Assembly: GCA_020091685.1 (NCBI GenBank)
Contig: CM034603.1
Location: 29,046,298-29,110,297, forward strand
Reading direction: 5' to 3'
Origin: Lutjanus erythropterus
Lineage: Eukaryota > Chordata > Actinopteri > Lutjaniformes > Lutjanidae
Length of the DNA: 64,000 bases
Shown here in pieces: positions 54,301-61,318 of this stretch (positions are counted from its first letter, which is position 1; the number at the start of each line of letters is the position of its first letter). A model generated the notes under the pieces. It worked only from the letters and a program-made list of their open reading frames with translations. It was not told the DNA's origin and did not search any database. The translations under genes were made by a program, and so were the position numbers.

Positions 54301-57144
54301 CAAAATAAAAGCTTAAGTTGCCAGGAAAAACATCTTTTATCTCAGTTCAAGTTTTCATATTTTTACATTTTTGAAATTGTACCATTTAAGTCTCACTATG
54401 CCAAAAACCTTCCCGTCATCTATTAACACTGTTTGGTCTTTACATATAAAAGCAGTGGTATGCCTCATTCTTCATTCATTGCATATCTTTCCATTGAATT
54501 TTCCGGGTGCTCCTGTGTGCGAACGTGTGTGTGTGTGTGTGTGTGTGTGTCAGGCAGATGCTTGTGCATGTGTGTGTCCGTTGATGGGAGGTGTAACAGG
54601 TTTTGTTTTCTGGGCTCTGTGGGGTCAAACAGGGACCGCTGAGTTAACAATGCATCTATTGGTGTGCAACCAGCCAGAGATCAGTTCCAAACAAACACAA
54701 AGCTGCTGAAGTGAAACACACAACATCCATATATTTCATTTAGCCGCTAATTTACTCGCCTATAGCAAGTTTCCCACTGCTTATGGAATTTGAGGAGCAC
54801 CGCAGGGGCTTGAAAGGTGAAGTCCAGACAGCAAATGTCTGGGCTATTCTGTAATTCTGTTGGGAAGTTAAGTAGTTTTGAAATGACGGATTGATAAGTT
54901 TCATCAATACCAGCTAATCAAAGCCAGAAAATATGTCAGTTTTCATTTTGATTATCTATTAAGTCATTTATTAGGGTTTCCCCAATTTCAGTAGCTTTAT
55001 GGTTTTATGATATTTAGGACGAAATATTCAAATCCAAGACAAAATGTTTTTATGGTAGCACCATTTCATCCAATGGAAATCTTCTAGAGGTATTTTACAT
55101 CATTTTGGACACAATCCATTCTAATTCACTCTGACATATTTGGGAATGCTATCCTGTGAATATGATCCTTTGGAATTTCTCCAAAGGAAATAAAGTTCTG
55201 TGCATTTGCAGAAAGTTTCTCTGTACAACAGGAGTTCATAAGGACTAGCTCTTAGTGAGGGTAACTTTGCATAATGTTTCTTGTCTTGTTCGTCAAATTT
55301 GTTTAGTGCTGCTCTATCTAGAGTTGTCATGATAACATAATTTTAAACTTCAATACAATACTCATAACATAAGAAATAGATACCTCTTTAAATAACATGG
55401 CACAATAATATATTTTTTTTCTTTTTTTAAATTAACATGCACACAGTGCTGGTATAGAAAAGGTCACTGAACACTGTCTGGTTTTGTTGTGAGCAAAGTT
55501 TCAGGCAAAGACTGAACTGAAACGAGGTCTTGAATGGGCCTTTAGATCTTTTTTTTAATTGCTTTGGTACTTTAATAACTACTTTTCTGAACTACCAAAG
55601 AACGTGCTAGAAATTCTCATCAGCAGTGGAAACAGTAGAAACTAGATATGTGACAGTATATTCACTATTCCAATGAAAAAAATTCTCAATGCCGTGCTGT
55701 GACAATATCAAAATGGTTCATTTGAATTTTATTTTATAGAAGGTCTGCTACTGACTGATGCATTGTTTTGCAATTGTGCATACAAAACAGGCAATTCATG
55801 CCAATTTTTTGCACATGCAGGTCATGGCTGGCTCTTTTATTTTATTAAAGAATGAGAGCAGAAGCACTTTAAGTTTAAAGGAAAAACAAATTTATACAAA
55901 CAAAAAACACATTAGATTTAATATTTGATAAAGCCCATTTATTTAAGTTGTCATTTTTCTTTGTTTTTTTTTTTTTTAAATATTGCAATAAATATCTTAT
56001 TGTGGACTTTTTGTCAAAGCACTATCCTAACTTATTTTTTGGAAAATGTCAACTTTATTTCAGCTGACATATCACCTTAATGCACCTTGAGGGAATAACA
56101 ATTTCTTCTTGAGTGAGGAATCTCAGTAGGGCCATGCAGGATGTGGCAGATATTGAATTTGTCACATTATAATTTAACTACATACCCCCGTCTGAATAGT
56201 GTTGCATCATGATCAGCCACTTTATTGCACATCAGGATTGCCATATGTAGATAAAGGTAGATAAAGTGGTCAAATTGACTGCTTTGTTGCAACAAAGGAG
56301 GATTTGTACAGAGAGCTGCAGTATAGCTACTGTAGAATTAGCATGTAGATAGATCTGCTCCGTCTCTTAGCCAGAAACTGCGGTGGAAAGAGACTCATCT
56401 TGGCCTCAAGTCTGGATTTTAATGCACTTATTCATTCACAGGCTCCTTTTCTTTTATCTCAATTTCTTACTCCTCCCTCTCTTTTCTCTCCATCGAGGCC
56501 TCAACGCCATGTCTCTCCTCTCTGTTTCTGTCTCTCTCCATCTCTTCTTAAGCCTTTCAGGGACCCCAGCCAGCCAGCGTGGGGACCCTCATCATGCCCA
56601 TGTAGGTGCACGCACAAAGGCATGAAAGAACGAGAGAGATGGGAGAAGGGAAGAAAGAAGCGAGGAGGGGAAAGCAAGCTAGCACGCAAGAAAGAAATTG
56701 CAATTCTTTCTTTTCTTTTTCTTTTTTTTTTGAGGACATAAGAAGGAAGGAGAAAGAAGGAAAGAAAGAGCCAGTGTGAGGGGATTAGCAGACCCCGGCC
56801 ATGTCGCAGAAACCCCTCGCATTTCTGGTTTCTTTGTTTGGAGCTGACCAGAACTTGTTGACAAAGCGCTGCGTGTTTGGGAAGGGGGATAGTAGGGGTC
56901 AACTTTACAGGGGGGTTGGCACAGGAGGTGGGGGTTGACGTGTGTGTGTGTGTGTGTGTGTATGTGTGTGTGTGTGTGTGAGAGGGAGGATGGGGGGGTC
57001 ATGGCAAGGAGGAGCCCTGGTGTTAGTAATTAGTGGTGTTTCAGCTCCGAAGCTTCTTTGGTGGTCTCCCTCTCTCTCTAATGTTACAAAACTCTGAATC
57101 TTGTAATCTCCCATCACCAACTACCACCGCCACCTCCAGGGTAG

Positions 57145-57198
<54 letters not shown>

Positions 57199-59792
57199 AC
57201 ACAAACACACACACACACACACTCCTTTCTCCCTCTCCCTCCAGGCCTAACCACCTGAATAGAATGGGCCAATACAAACCTGTCTGTGTGTGAGGTGCAC
57301 AGGGCCAAGTGTGTGTGCGTCACTGCCTGGGCAAGACCAACATGTGTTCTCCACCGGGCTCCCCAAGCTACACATTCTCGAACACACACACATACACACA
57401 CACGCTTACACATACACGCCCTCCACGGTTAGCCGACACAGGACACACACTGTCTGTGTCAAGACTGTCTGTGTCTCCCCTCCAAGAATTTTATGGTGAT
57501 GGTTTGGCTGAATGTGAGCGTGCGCGGTGGGTTGGCACTGCCGGCTCAGGTGGGACTGCACACTCGTAGAAATAAAGGTGCTAGCTAGAACCATATAAGG
57601 TTCTTTGGCTTGCCCCCATAGAACAAGCATGTCAAACTCAGTTTCTTTCCGGGCCACATCAGCATTATGGTTGTTCTCAAAGGCCTGGTTTTAAATACCT
57701 TTACACTTTATTATTATTAGTTTAAGTAATGACTCATGGAGTGGAAAAATAGTGAGAAGCAGACATTAAAGTATGCAGTTTATTTAAAAAAAATGAAATA
57801 ACAGTGATTCTGATTCCAGGAATTTCATCTAGAAGCCACCTTAGGGTATATTCCAAGGATCTCATCTAGAACCCACCCAAGAGGGTTTTACCAAGAACCC
57901 TTTTATATTCCAAGGATTTCATACAGAACCCAGCCAGGCTGATCTAAAGAGAACCCTTTTAAATTTCAAGGGTTTCGTCTAGAACTCACACAAGGCGAGC
58001 TCAAGAGAGGGTCTTAAGGGTGAGGCTTCTTAACATCCATGCCTCTTGAAGAACAAACCCTTTCTTCAGAAAGAAATGGGTCTGGGTAGAATCTCAGCCT
58101 TCCAGGAAGAACCCTTTAGGAACCCTTATTTCTAAGAGTGTAACACGAGGCCAACAATGTCTTACACACACACACAGCACAGCGCTGTGCTGTTGTTCTT
58201 TAATATATATGTTAATGTGCTGTCATTAAGTTCAGTTGATTGGATGTGTTTGAGTGTTCGGAGCAGGTGGGAGGATCCCTGATGGGGAAACAGGCTGAAT
58301 GTTCCTACTGTCAGCTTGACCTCCAGTGTGGCGCTCGCTCCACAACTGAACAGCCAACAGTGGAAGGCTGTGGCTGCACTGGGCAGCTCCCAGTATGAAT
58401 GTGTGAAAGTGTGTGTGTGTGCGTGTGTACATAAGGTACGAGGAAGAAAACAGAACATGAACCATAAACATGTTCGAATCTCCAGCGGGCCCAAAGAGCA
58501 AACAGCAGAGTCGGAAAATCCTGTTTTAACACTACTAAACCGATTCCCAGCAAAATATGATTCTTTAATTACTCCAGACCAGAAATGAGCCAATAGCTCA
58601 CCACTGTATGTAGCAACTCAAGGTTTAAGGATATTATTGAGTAACTGTGAATGATTCATTATTGATTAATGTGTTGATTTTTTTTCCCCTTTCTACCAAA
58701 AAGTTAAATCAAGCTTCTCAAAACGAAAACTGAACATTAAACCTTCATGATGGTAGGATTTATTACAGGTCTGTTGTATTGGACTGCGTTAGACTTATTT
58801 TTAGCCAAGTGTGCATAGTAAACTGGCATTTTAATTAATATCAGTATAATGTAGCCTGTAGACCAGCAGTTCCCAACTTTTTTGTCTTGTGACACTTTAA
58901 AATGAAACAATATCTTCTTGTGACTCTACATCCAGCCCAGTTTTTATGTCAGTTCAGGAAACAGTCACGAAATGTAATCTATAGATTTGTGTACATGGAT
59001 ATAAATTGGCAATATTCGTTGTGACAATCAGCAAAATTTTCAAAGTAATAGCCCGCAACACACTTTCACTTTCTTTCACACAAGACCGGGGTTCAGTTCA
59101 GTGTTGATTGTTATTAAAGTAGTTGTTTTAACTCAAACTGCAATCGTTTTCGAAACCTAACCGAGTACTTTTTGTTCCTGAACATAACCAAGACTTACAT
59201 GGTGAAGCTTTAACCGGACGTTGCATGTTTATTATTGCTAATTTGACTACAGAATGAAAATCACAGTAAATAATATATAAGTTTTAAAATGGTGCTGGCA
59301 CAGCACTGGTTATGAACAGATGTTTCATTTGAAGAGTTTTTGAGTCCAAAAGAGGCAAAGTATGAACTATTCTACAAGGAAGAAAAAGTGTAGGTAAGTG
59401 TATGTTAGGTTTTTGCTTTTCTTTGTCATTTATGACCGTAAAGAGTCTTTTGGTTTTTGAAAGTTATGATGAGCATTTTTCACATTTGTTTTACATTTTA
59501 CAGTCTAAATGATAAATCAGTTAATCATGCGAATAATCAGCAGATTAATCGATAAAGAAAATAATCTTTAGTTGCAGCCCCACCTCATGTGGAGTCCCGA
59601 CACCTCCCAGGTTGGGAGCCACTACTGTCCAAAAAAATCCATGCAGGCTGCGATTAATGTGATCTGTGTGCGTGTGTTTGATTTCCAGGTGTAACATCCA
59701 GGGCAGCGTGATCTGCAGTAATGCTGTCATCGGCCGAGGAGCAGACCTCAAATACTGTCTGGTGGGAAATGGACAACGGATCGAACAAGGAG
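24364..59792 (+). CDS. eif2b3: eif2b3, translation initiation factor eIF2B subunit gamma (10 coding exons; last exon outside window)
   Basis: Spliced reading gives 437 codons plus one base. The start [16 protein letters not shown] and later blocks such as [13 protein letters not shown] and CYVHIM match the remembered human EIF2B3 protein (about 452 residues) along its whole length. Known role: eIF2B is the cytosolic guanine nucleotide exchange factor for eIF2, and gamma pairs with epsilon in the catalytic subcomplex. Domains seen: an N-terminal nucleotidyltransferase-like fold (about residues 1-230) with the Gly-rich loop AAGGGSRM at 9-16, a Lys/Asp/Gln-rich variable linker (about 230-290), and a C-terminal left-handed beta-helix with hexapeptide repeats (about 355-437). 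The start codon has A at -3 and G at +4, and an in-frame TGA precedes it in the predicted leader. All exon joins preserve frame. About 15 terminal codons are missing at the right edge. Confidence 0.96.
25567..26158. repeat. TAATCGATTA-type interspersed repeat (composite)
   Basis: Blocks ACTTGATTAATCGATAAGTT, CTAATCGATCGATTGTCTAA, TCGTTGCAGCTGGAAACTGA, TTGTGGACAAAACAAAACAT, CAACTAATAGATTG and ATTTGTTGCAGCTCT are those of a foldback-like repeat very common in fish. Its ends read GGGCTGCAAC... in the reverse sense. Two partial units appear joined near 25975. Confidence 0.75.
26497..26697. repeat. GGCTGCACAATATG-type interspersed repeat, copy 1
   Basis: GGCCTGCACAATATGTTACA at the left, then TACTGCGATATGATTCATAG, GGGAATGATAATTTT, GTCTGCACCAATGAAAAATA and a GGAGAATAAGATTTGTTGG block. 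The same order recurs at 35656-35950 and 49705-50040. Confidence 0.65.
28085..28242 (+). CDS. eif2b3: eif2b3 exon 3
   Basis: The acceptor is TTGTCAG|AG and the donor ATCAAG|GTGTGTG. Residues 50-102 include [13 protein letters not shown] and [11 protein letters not shown]; the latter corresponds to DMGTADSLRYI in human and lies in the nucleotidyltransferase-like core. A short internal echo, KMKLDV followed by KMKLDV, lies at about residues 69-80. The exon ends in phase 0. Confidence 0.96.
32377..33240. repeat. Degenerate tandem repeat, units of about 330-440 bp, about 2.3 copies
   Basis: GGCCTTTTATTAGACATT (32424), GGCCTTTATCAGACATTGTC (32754) and GGCGTTAATCAGGCAGTCTC (33183) mark successive units. 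GGGGAGACAACAACCATG recurs at about 32379 and 33149, and GGGATTAACGGTACTA / GGGATTAACAGTACTA at about 32671 and 33017. The middle unit lacks the GGGGAGAC block. No coding potential. Confidence 0.8.
33300..33355 (+). repeat. (GT)n microsatellite
   Basis: About 28 uninterrupted GT dinucleotides. Confidence 0.95.
34190..34510. repeat. Unassigned dispersed repeat, copy 3
   Basis: It matches the right half of copy 2 (19200-19500) in the blocks GAGTCAG, GTGAATCACCACAAACT and GCATGATCTCCTCCAGGCTT, in the same orientation. Confidence 0.55.
35656..35950. repeat. GGCTGCACAATATG-type interspersed repeat, copy 2
   Basis: It starts with CGGGCTGCACATTATGGTAA. It contains GTGATATGATTACTGGGAAT, GATGTGATATTTATTAGGGT, a CTGTACCAAACAAAC block and CATCTGAAGAACAAGATTTT, and ends with CTGCGATTGATTCTGTAGCC followed by CGAG. 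Confidence 0.7.
36192..36555. mobile_element. Small inverted-repeat element with GGGGTCAACC ends
   Basis: The left terminus GGGGTCAACCAATATG and the right terminus GATAAACGGTTGATCCC are near-complementary, and the interior GACCAAAATAATTAACTGAT and GATATTTGGCCCAGCTGATA are typical of a known fish repeat class. At 364 bp it has no coding capacity. The superfamily is not established. Confidence 0.6.
37503..37662 (+). CDS. eif2b3: eif2b3 exon 4
   Basis: The acceptor is CTCTTCAG|ACG and the donor AAGACAG|GTAATA. Residues 103-155 plus one base contain [20 protein letters not shown], one of the most conserved stretches of the family (beta strand plus acidic SCDLI, in the position of the metal-binding motif of true nucleotidyltransferases), and then the basic loop GQKGKKK. 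Confidence 0.97.
37934..38045 (+). CDS. eif2b3: eif2b3 exon 5
   Basis: The acceptor is TTTTCCAG|CT and the donor AGGAA|GTAAGT. The exon completes codon 156 (Ala) and encodes [20 protein letters not shown] and the following [16 protein letters not shown], which match the human blocks EQRDFIGVDSTGKRLLF and ANEADL. Intron 4 before it is only 271 bp. Confidence 0.96.
38569..38908. repeat. TAATCGATTA-type interspersed repeat
   Basis: It opens CTAGAGCTGCAATGATAAAT and has TACTAAATTAATCGTAAACT, GGTGGACAAAACAAGACGTC and TTTTCTGACATTTTATGGAC. It closes with CAGATTAATCGACAATGAAA, the reverse-sense match of its start. Confidence 0.8.
42060..42370. repeat. TAATCGATTA-related repeat fragment
   Basis: The blocks GTTAATCAGTTAGTCTGTTG, TTCGATTATCG, GTGAGGATTATCTGCTTTTC and TGTAAATTGAATATCTTTTG are characteristic of a sister subfamily of the repeats at 38569 and 61090. 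Confidence 0.65.
45920..46055. mobile_element. TTAAAGGGACAGGTCACCCC-type element end
   Basis: TTAAAGGGACAGGTCACCCC, followed by ACATATGTTTCCTATTATCC and GCCATTTATCCATCTCAG, resembles one terminus of a TTAA-flanked non-autonomous element common in fish. The other end was not found. Confidence 0.5.
47868..47957 (+). CDS. eif2b3: eif2b3 exon 6
   Basis: The acceptor is ACTTGCAG|ACA after a T-rich tract and the donor AACAA|GTGAGT. With the AA carried from exon 5 it encodes [20 protein letters not shown] followed by [10 protein letters not shown], corresponding to [20 protein letters not shown] in human. It closes the nucleotidyltransferase-like domain. Confidence 0.96.
48030..48524. mobile_element. 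Foldback (palindromic) element, shorter and eroded copy
   Basis: TTAAGGGATAGTTCATATTA and AAGTGGGGTTG at the left, CTGCTGTGGACAGGGTCAGC, and on the other arm ACCCTGTCCACAGCAGTTCA, CCACCATCTACTGTAG and ACTAAGAACCTCC match the arms of 14467-15355. The outermost right terminus is lost. It inserted just inside intron 6, about 70 bp after exon 6. Confidence 0.8.
49705..50040. repeat. GGCTGCACAATATG-type interspersed repeat, copy 3
   Basis: The blocks GGAATGGTTATTTTTGAATG, GATGATTGATGATGTGCTGG, GGTCTGTACTAAA, AATCTGGAGAATATGATAAG and CTTCATTTATAATGCTATGT occur in the same order as at 35656-35950. Confidence 0.65.
50788..50811 (+). repeat. (GGT)n microsatellite
   Basis: Eight GGT units within a purine-rich context. 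Confidence 0.95.
51758..51894 (+). CDS. eif2b3: eif2b3 exon 7
   Basis: The acceptor is TGTCGTAG|GTT and the donor CACG|GTCAGT. It encodes [20 protein letters not shown], matching human [20 protein letters not shown], and then a hydrophilic, low-conservation linker rich in Lys, Asp, Gln and Asn (about residues 243-268) between the two domains. This linker also varies between human and other eIF2B gamma proteins. Confidence 0.95.
52129..52319 (+). CDS. eif2b3: eif2b3 exon 8
   Basis: The acceptor is TTGTCCAG|AG after a long pyrimidine tract and the donor CGTCTG|GTGAGT. Residues 269-332 include [20 protein letters not shown] and [13 protein letters not shown], corresponding to ACWNACRGD, VRCYVHIMKEG and RVSTLGLYMEANR in human. 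The segment joins the linker to the beta-helix. It ends in phase 0. Confidence 0.96.
52320..53040 (+). other. eif2b3: Intron 8 of eif2b3
   Basis: GT-AG intron of 721 bp with a strong pyrimidine tract before CCCTATTAG. No exon or assigned repeat inside. The short introns 4 (37663-37933) and 7 (51895-52128) are likewise without visible inserts. Confidence 0.85.
53041..53103 (+). CDS. eif2b3: eif2b3 exon 9 (63 bp microexon-like)
   Basis: The acceptor is CCCTATTAG|GCC and the donor TGTCAG|GTAATT. Twenty-one codons, [20 protein letters not shown] plus Q, match human [20 protein letters not shown] and what follows, but are about five residues shorter in this loop. Both boundaries are phase 0, so skipping it would keep frame. 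Confidence 0.93.
53104..53945 (+). other. eif2b3: Intron 9 of eif2b3
   Basis: GT-AG intron of 842 bp. GGTGGCCAC-type words occur near 53172, 53190 and 53680-53700 in a block that looks like part of a dispersed repeat, but I could not assign it. Confidence 0.8.
53946..54094 (+). CDS. eif2b3: eif2b3 exon 10 (beta-helix)
   Basis: The acceptor is GTCCTCAG|ATG and the donor GAGGAGG|GGTGAG read as GG|GTGAGA. Residues 354-402 carry hexapeptide-type repeats ([32 protein letters not shown]), corresponding to human DSLIGP, EKSSIK, RSVIGS and VTVEEG. These form the left-handed beta-helix. Confidence 0.96.
57146..57222 (+). repeat. (CA)n microsatellite, imperfect, about 77 bp
   Basis: CA dinucleotides with single GA and AA interruptions near 57194 and 57204. 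On the opposite strand it yields a spurious Cys/Val frame. Confidence 0.95.
57560..58141. mobile_element. AAGGGTTCT-family DNA element, copy 2, both termini present
   Basis: The left terminus ACACTCGTAGAAATAAAGG and the right terminus CCTTATTTCTAAGAGTGT are inverted repeats with few mismatches. The interior carries tandem units with CATCTAGAACCCA, CAAGAACCCTTTTATATTCC and AAGGATTTCAT (about 57820-57990). At about 57628-57800 a segment beginning TCAAACTCAGTTTCTTTCCG (hAT-like wording) seems inserted. The element is 582 bp with no ORF, in opposite orientation to copy 1. Confidence 0.75.
58864..59629. mobile_element. hAT-like non-autonomous element with nested TAATCGATTA repeat
   Basis: The left end CAGCAGTTCCCAACTTTTTT is mirrored at the right by CAGGTTGGGAGCCACTACTG, giving imperfect terminal inverted repeats over 766 bp. 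Near the right end, 59505-59580 reads AAATGATAAATCAGTTAATC through TTTAGTTGCAGCCCC, a TAATCGATTA-type fragment inside it. No coding capacity. The hAT assignment rests on terminal wording only. Confidence 0.65.
59689..59792 (+). CDS. eif2b3: eif2b3 exon 11 (penultimate coding exon)
   Basis: The acceptor is ATTTCCAG|GTG and the donor GGAG|GTGAAG. It completes a Gly codon and encodes [20 protein letters not shown] and then [14 protein letters not shown], the end of the beta-helix, matching human [19 protein letters not shown] and IGSGQRIE. One base of the next codon is carried over. No exon coding for the usual tail (NEVIVGNDQL-like) was found between here and 64000. Confidence 0.95.
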
Positions 59793-60295
59793 GTGAAGTC
59801 CACAAGCATAAACACACACACAAAATAATGCTGTTAAAATCTTTGATTCATACATTTCATTTATTTTATTGATTGCGCCTCATATTTAATTTTTTCATCC
59901 AGTGATTGTCAGCACATGATGCCTCATCACAACCTCTTTTGTCTCATTAGTCCAACTAAATGTACATTTTAAGCATTTTGGGAATTTGAATGTAGCAAAA
60001 CGAGCACTGACCATTTTTTCCCCAAAAATTAAATCAAATGGGACACGAAAAGGGAAGACAAAATAAACAAAGTTTAGACAAAATAGCTTATTAATTATGT
60101 TATTTCGCCCAGCTGCAGCACTTCTCTGTGTCTGACTCAGACAAGGTGTTAATGTGTGTGTGTGTGTGGTATCTGTGTGTAAGTGCCAAGTGTTCAAGCC
60201 AACCAGGAAAGTTTCTTAATTCTGAGGTCTGTGTGATAGAGAGATTTGTCAGAGATTTTTTTATTTCCTTAATCCTCTTGTCCCCAAAGCTAGCT

Positions 60296-60297
<2 letters not shown>

Positions 60298-60352
<55 letters not shown>

Positions 60353-60403
60353 CACGCACGCGTATGTGCATGCATGCATGTGTGTGTGTGTGTGTGTGTG
60401 TGT
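60298..60403 (+). repeat. 106-bp uninterrupted alternating purine-pyrimidine tract
   Basis: (GT)n from 60298 passes without a break in alternation through GCGTGCACGCACGCGTATGT and GCATGCATGCATG into a second (GT)n ending at 60403. Such sequence favours left-handed Z-DNA under supercoiling. Confidence 0.9.
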
Positions 60404-61094
60404 CACATTGATGGAGAGGTTAGAGAGCAGGGCCAGAACAGGACCACCCGGAATTCAACAGCAGCAGCCTCCAGCCACATCCAACACACTCACACACACA
60501 CACACACACACAGGCACACACACACGCACATATAGAGAAAGAGAGAGCGAGCTCGGCTACCAGACTGAGCAGCCTAATTGAGTGAACAACAGGGTGCTCT
60601 AAGTAACAACAGCGTGAATTTGAGCTAAACTCGTCTAAAAATGTTTGAAACCGTTGAGACTTTTTTTTTCTTTTTTTTGCGTCCAGTGAGCGATCGCTGC
60701 AACAAAACTTCAGCTTTTTTTGGCAAAGGTTTCTCCCACTGGCCGGCAACGAGCTGCTAACATTATGCTATTGAACACTGGAAACTTGGACCCCTGGTTG
60801 CATAATTGTTTTGCATACACTGTATAGCCAAAGTTCAGTCACACAATTGAAAAGTTTCAGCCTATTTTTGTCTTTGATGGACAGAAACCTCTCTGTTCTT
60901 TAATATCCCTCTTACTGTCACTGAGGCACAGACACAAGTGTTTGTTATTGTATTTTGACACTTTACTCCATGAGCTCATTATATAATCTTGTTGTCTCCT
61001 TAATAGATATTTTATAAGGGATCTACTGTATGTGGTCAAGTGAGGTCAAGTGTAGTTAAATAGCCCAAAACAAAAGGCTTTCCAAACGTAGAGC

Positions 61095-61318
61095 GTACAA
61101 CCTCTGTGATTCCAGCTTCTCAAGTGTGAATATTTCCTGATTTCTTTAGTTCTCTATGACAGTTGTGGACAAAACAACACATCTGAGGATGTCACCGTCA
61201 CATCTGGGGAACAGTGATCAACATTTTTCACCAATTTCTGACATTTTATGGACCGAATTGTAATCGATTAATTGAGAAAATGATTGACAGATTGATGAAA
61301 ATAATCGTTTAGTCTCCC
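61095..61318. repeat. TAATCGATTA-type interspersed repeat fragment
   Basis: The blocks GTGATTCCAGCTTCTCAAGT, GTTGTGGACAAAACAACACA, TTTCTGACATTTTATGGACC and ATCGATTAATTGAGAAAATG are colinear with 38680-38890. Confidence 0.75.

Larger units (their letters stand above)
54095..59688 (+). other. eif2b3: Intron 10 of eif2b3
   Basis: GT-AG intron of 5594 bp, crowded with simple repeats: (GT)n 54525-54550, GT/AT 56939-56981 and (CA)n 57146-57222. It also holds the AAGGGTTCT-family element (57560-58141) and a hAT-like element (58864-59629) that ends only about 60 bp before exon 11. Long frames across 56.4-57.6 kb are low-complexity artefacts. Confidence 0.85.

Noticed and set aside
56383-57657. Cluster of frames up to 133 codons on both strands
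   Set aside because: Purine-rich and CA-repeat sequence within intron 10; no homology recognised and no usable splice-site pairing with eif2b3 exons.
60404-60430. TTGATGGAGAGG after the GT tract as a possible eif2b3 terminal exon
   Set aside because: Superficial similarity to a LMEI coding end, but the upstream codons do not give VIVGNDQ and no acceptor precedes it.
60128-60749. Frames of 93-135 codons around 60.3 kb
   Set aside because: Cys-Val repeats from the alternating GT tract inside intron 11.
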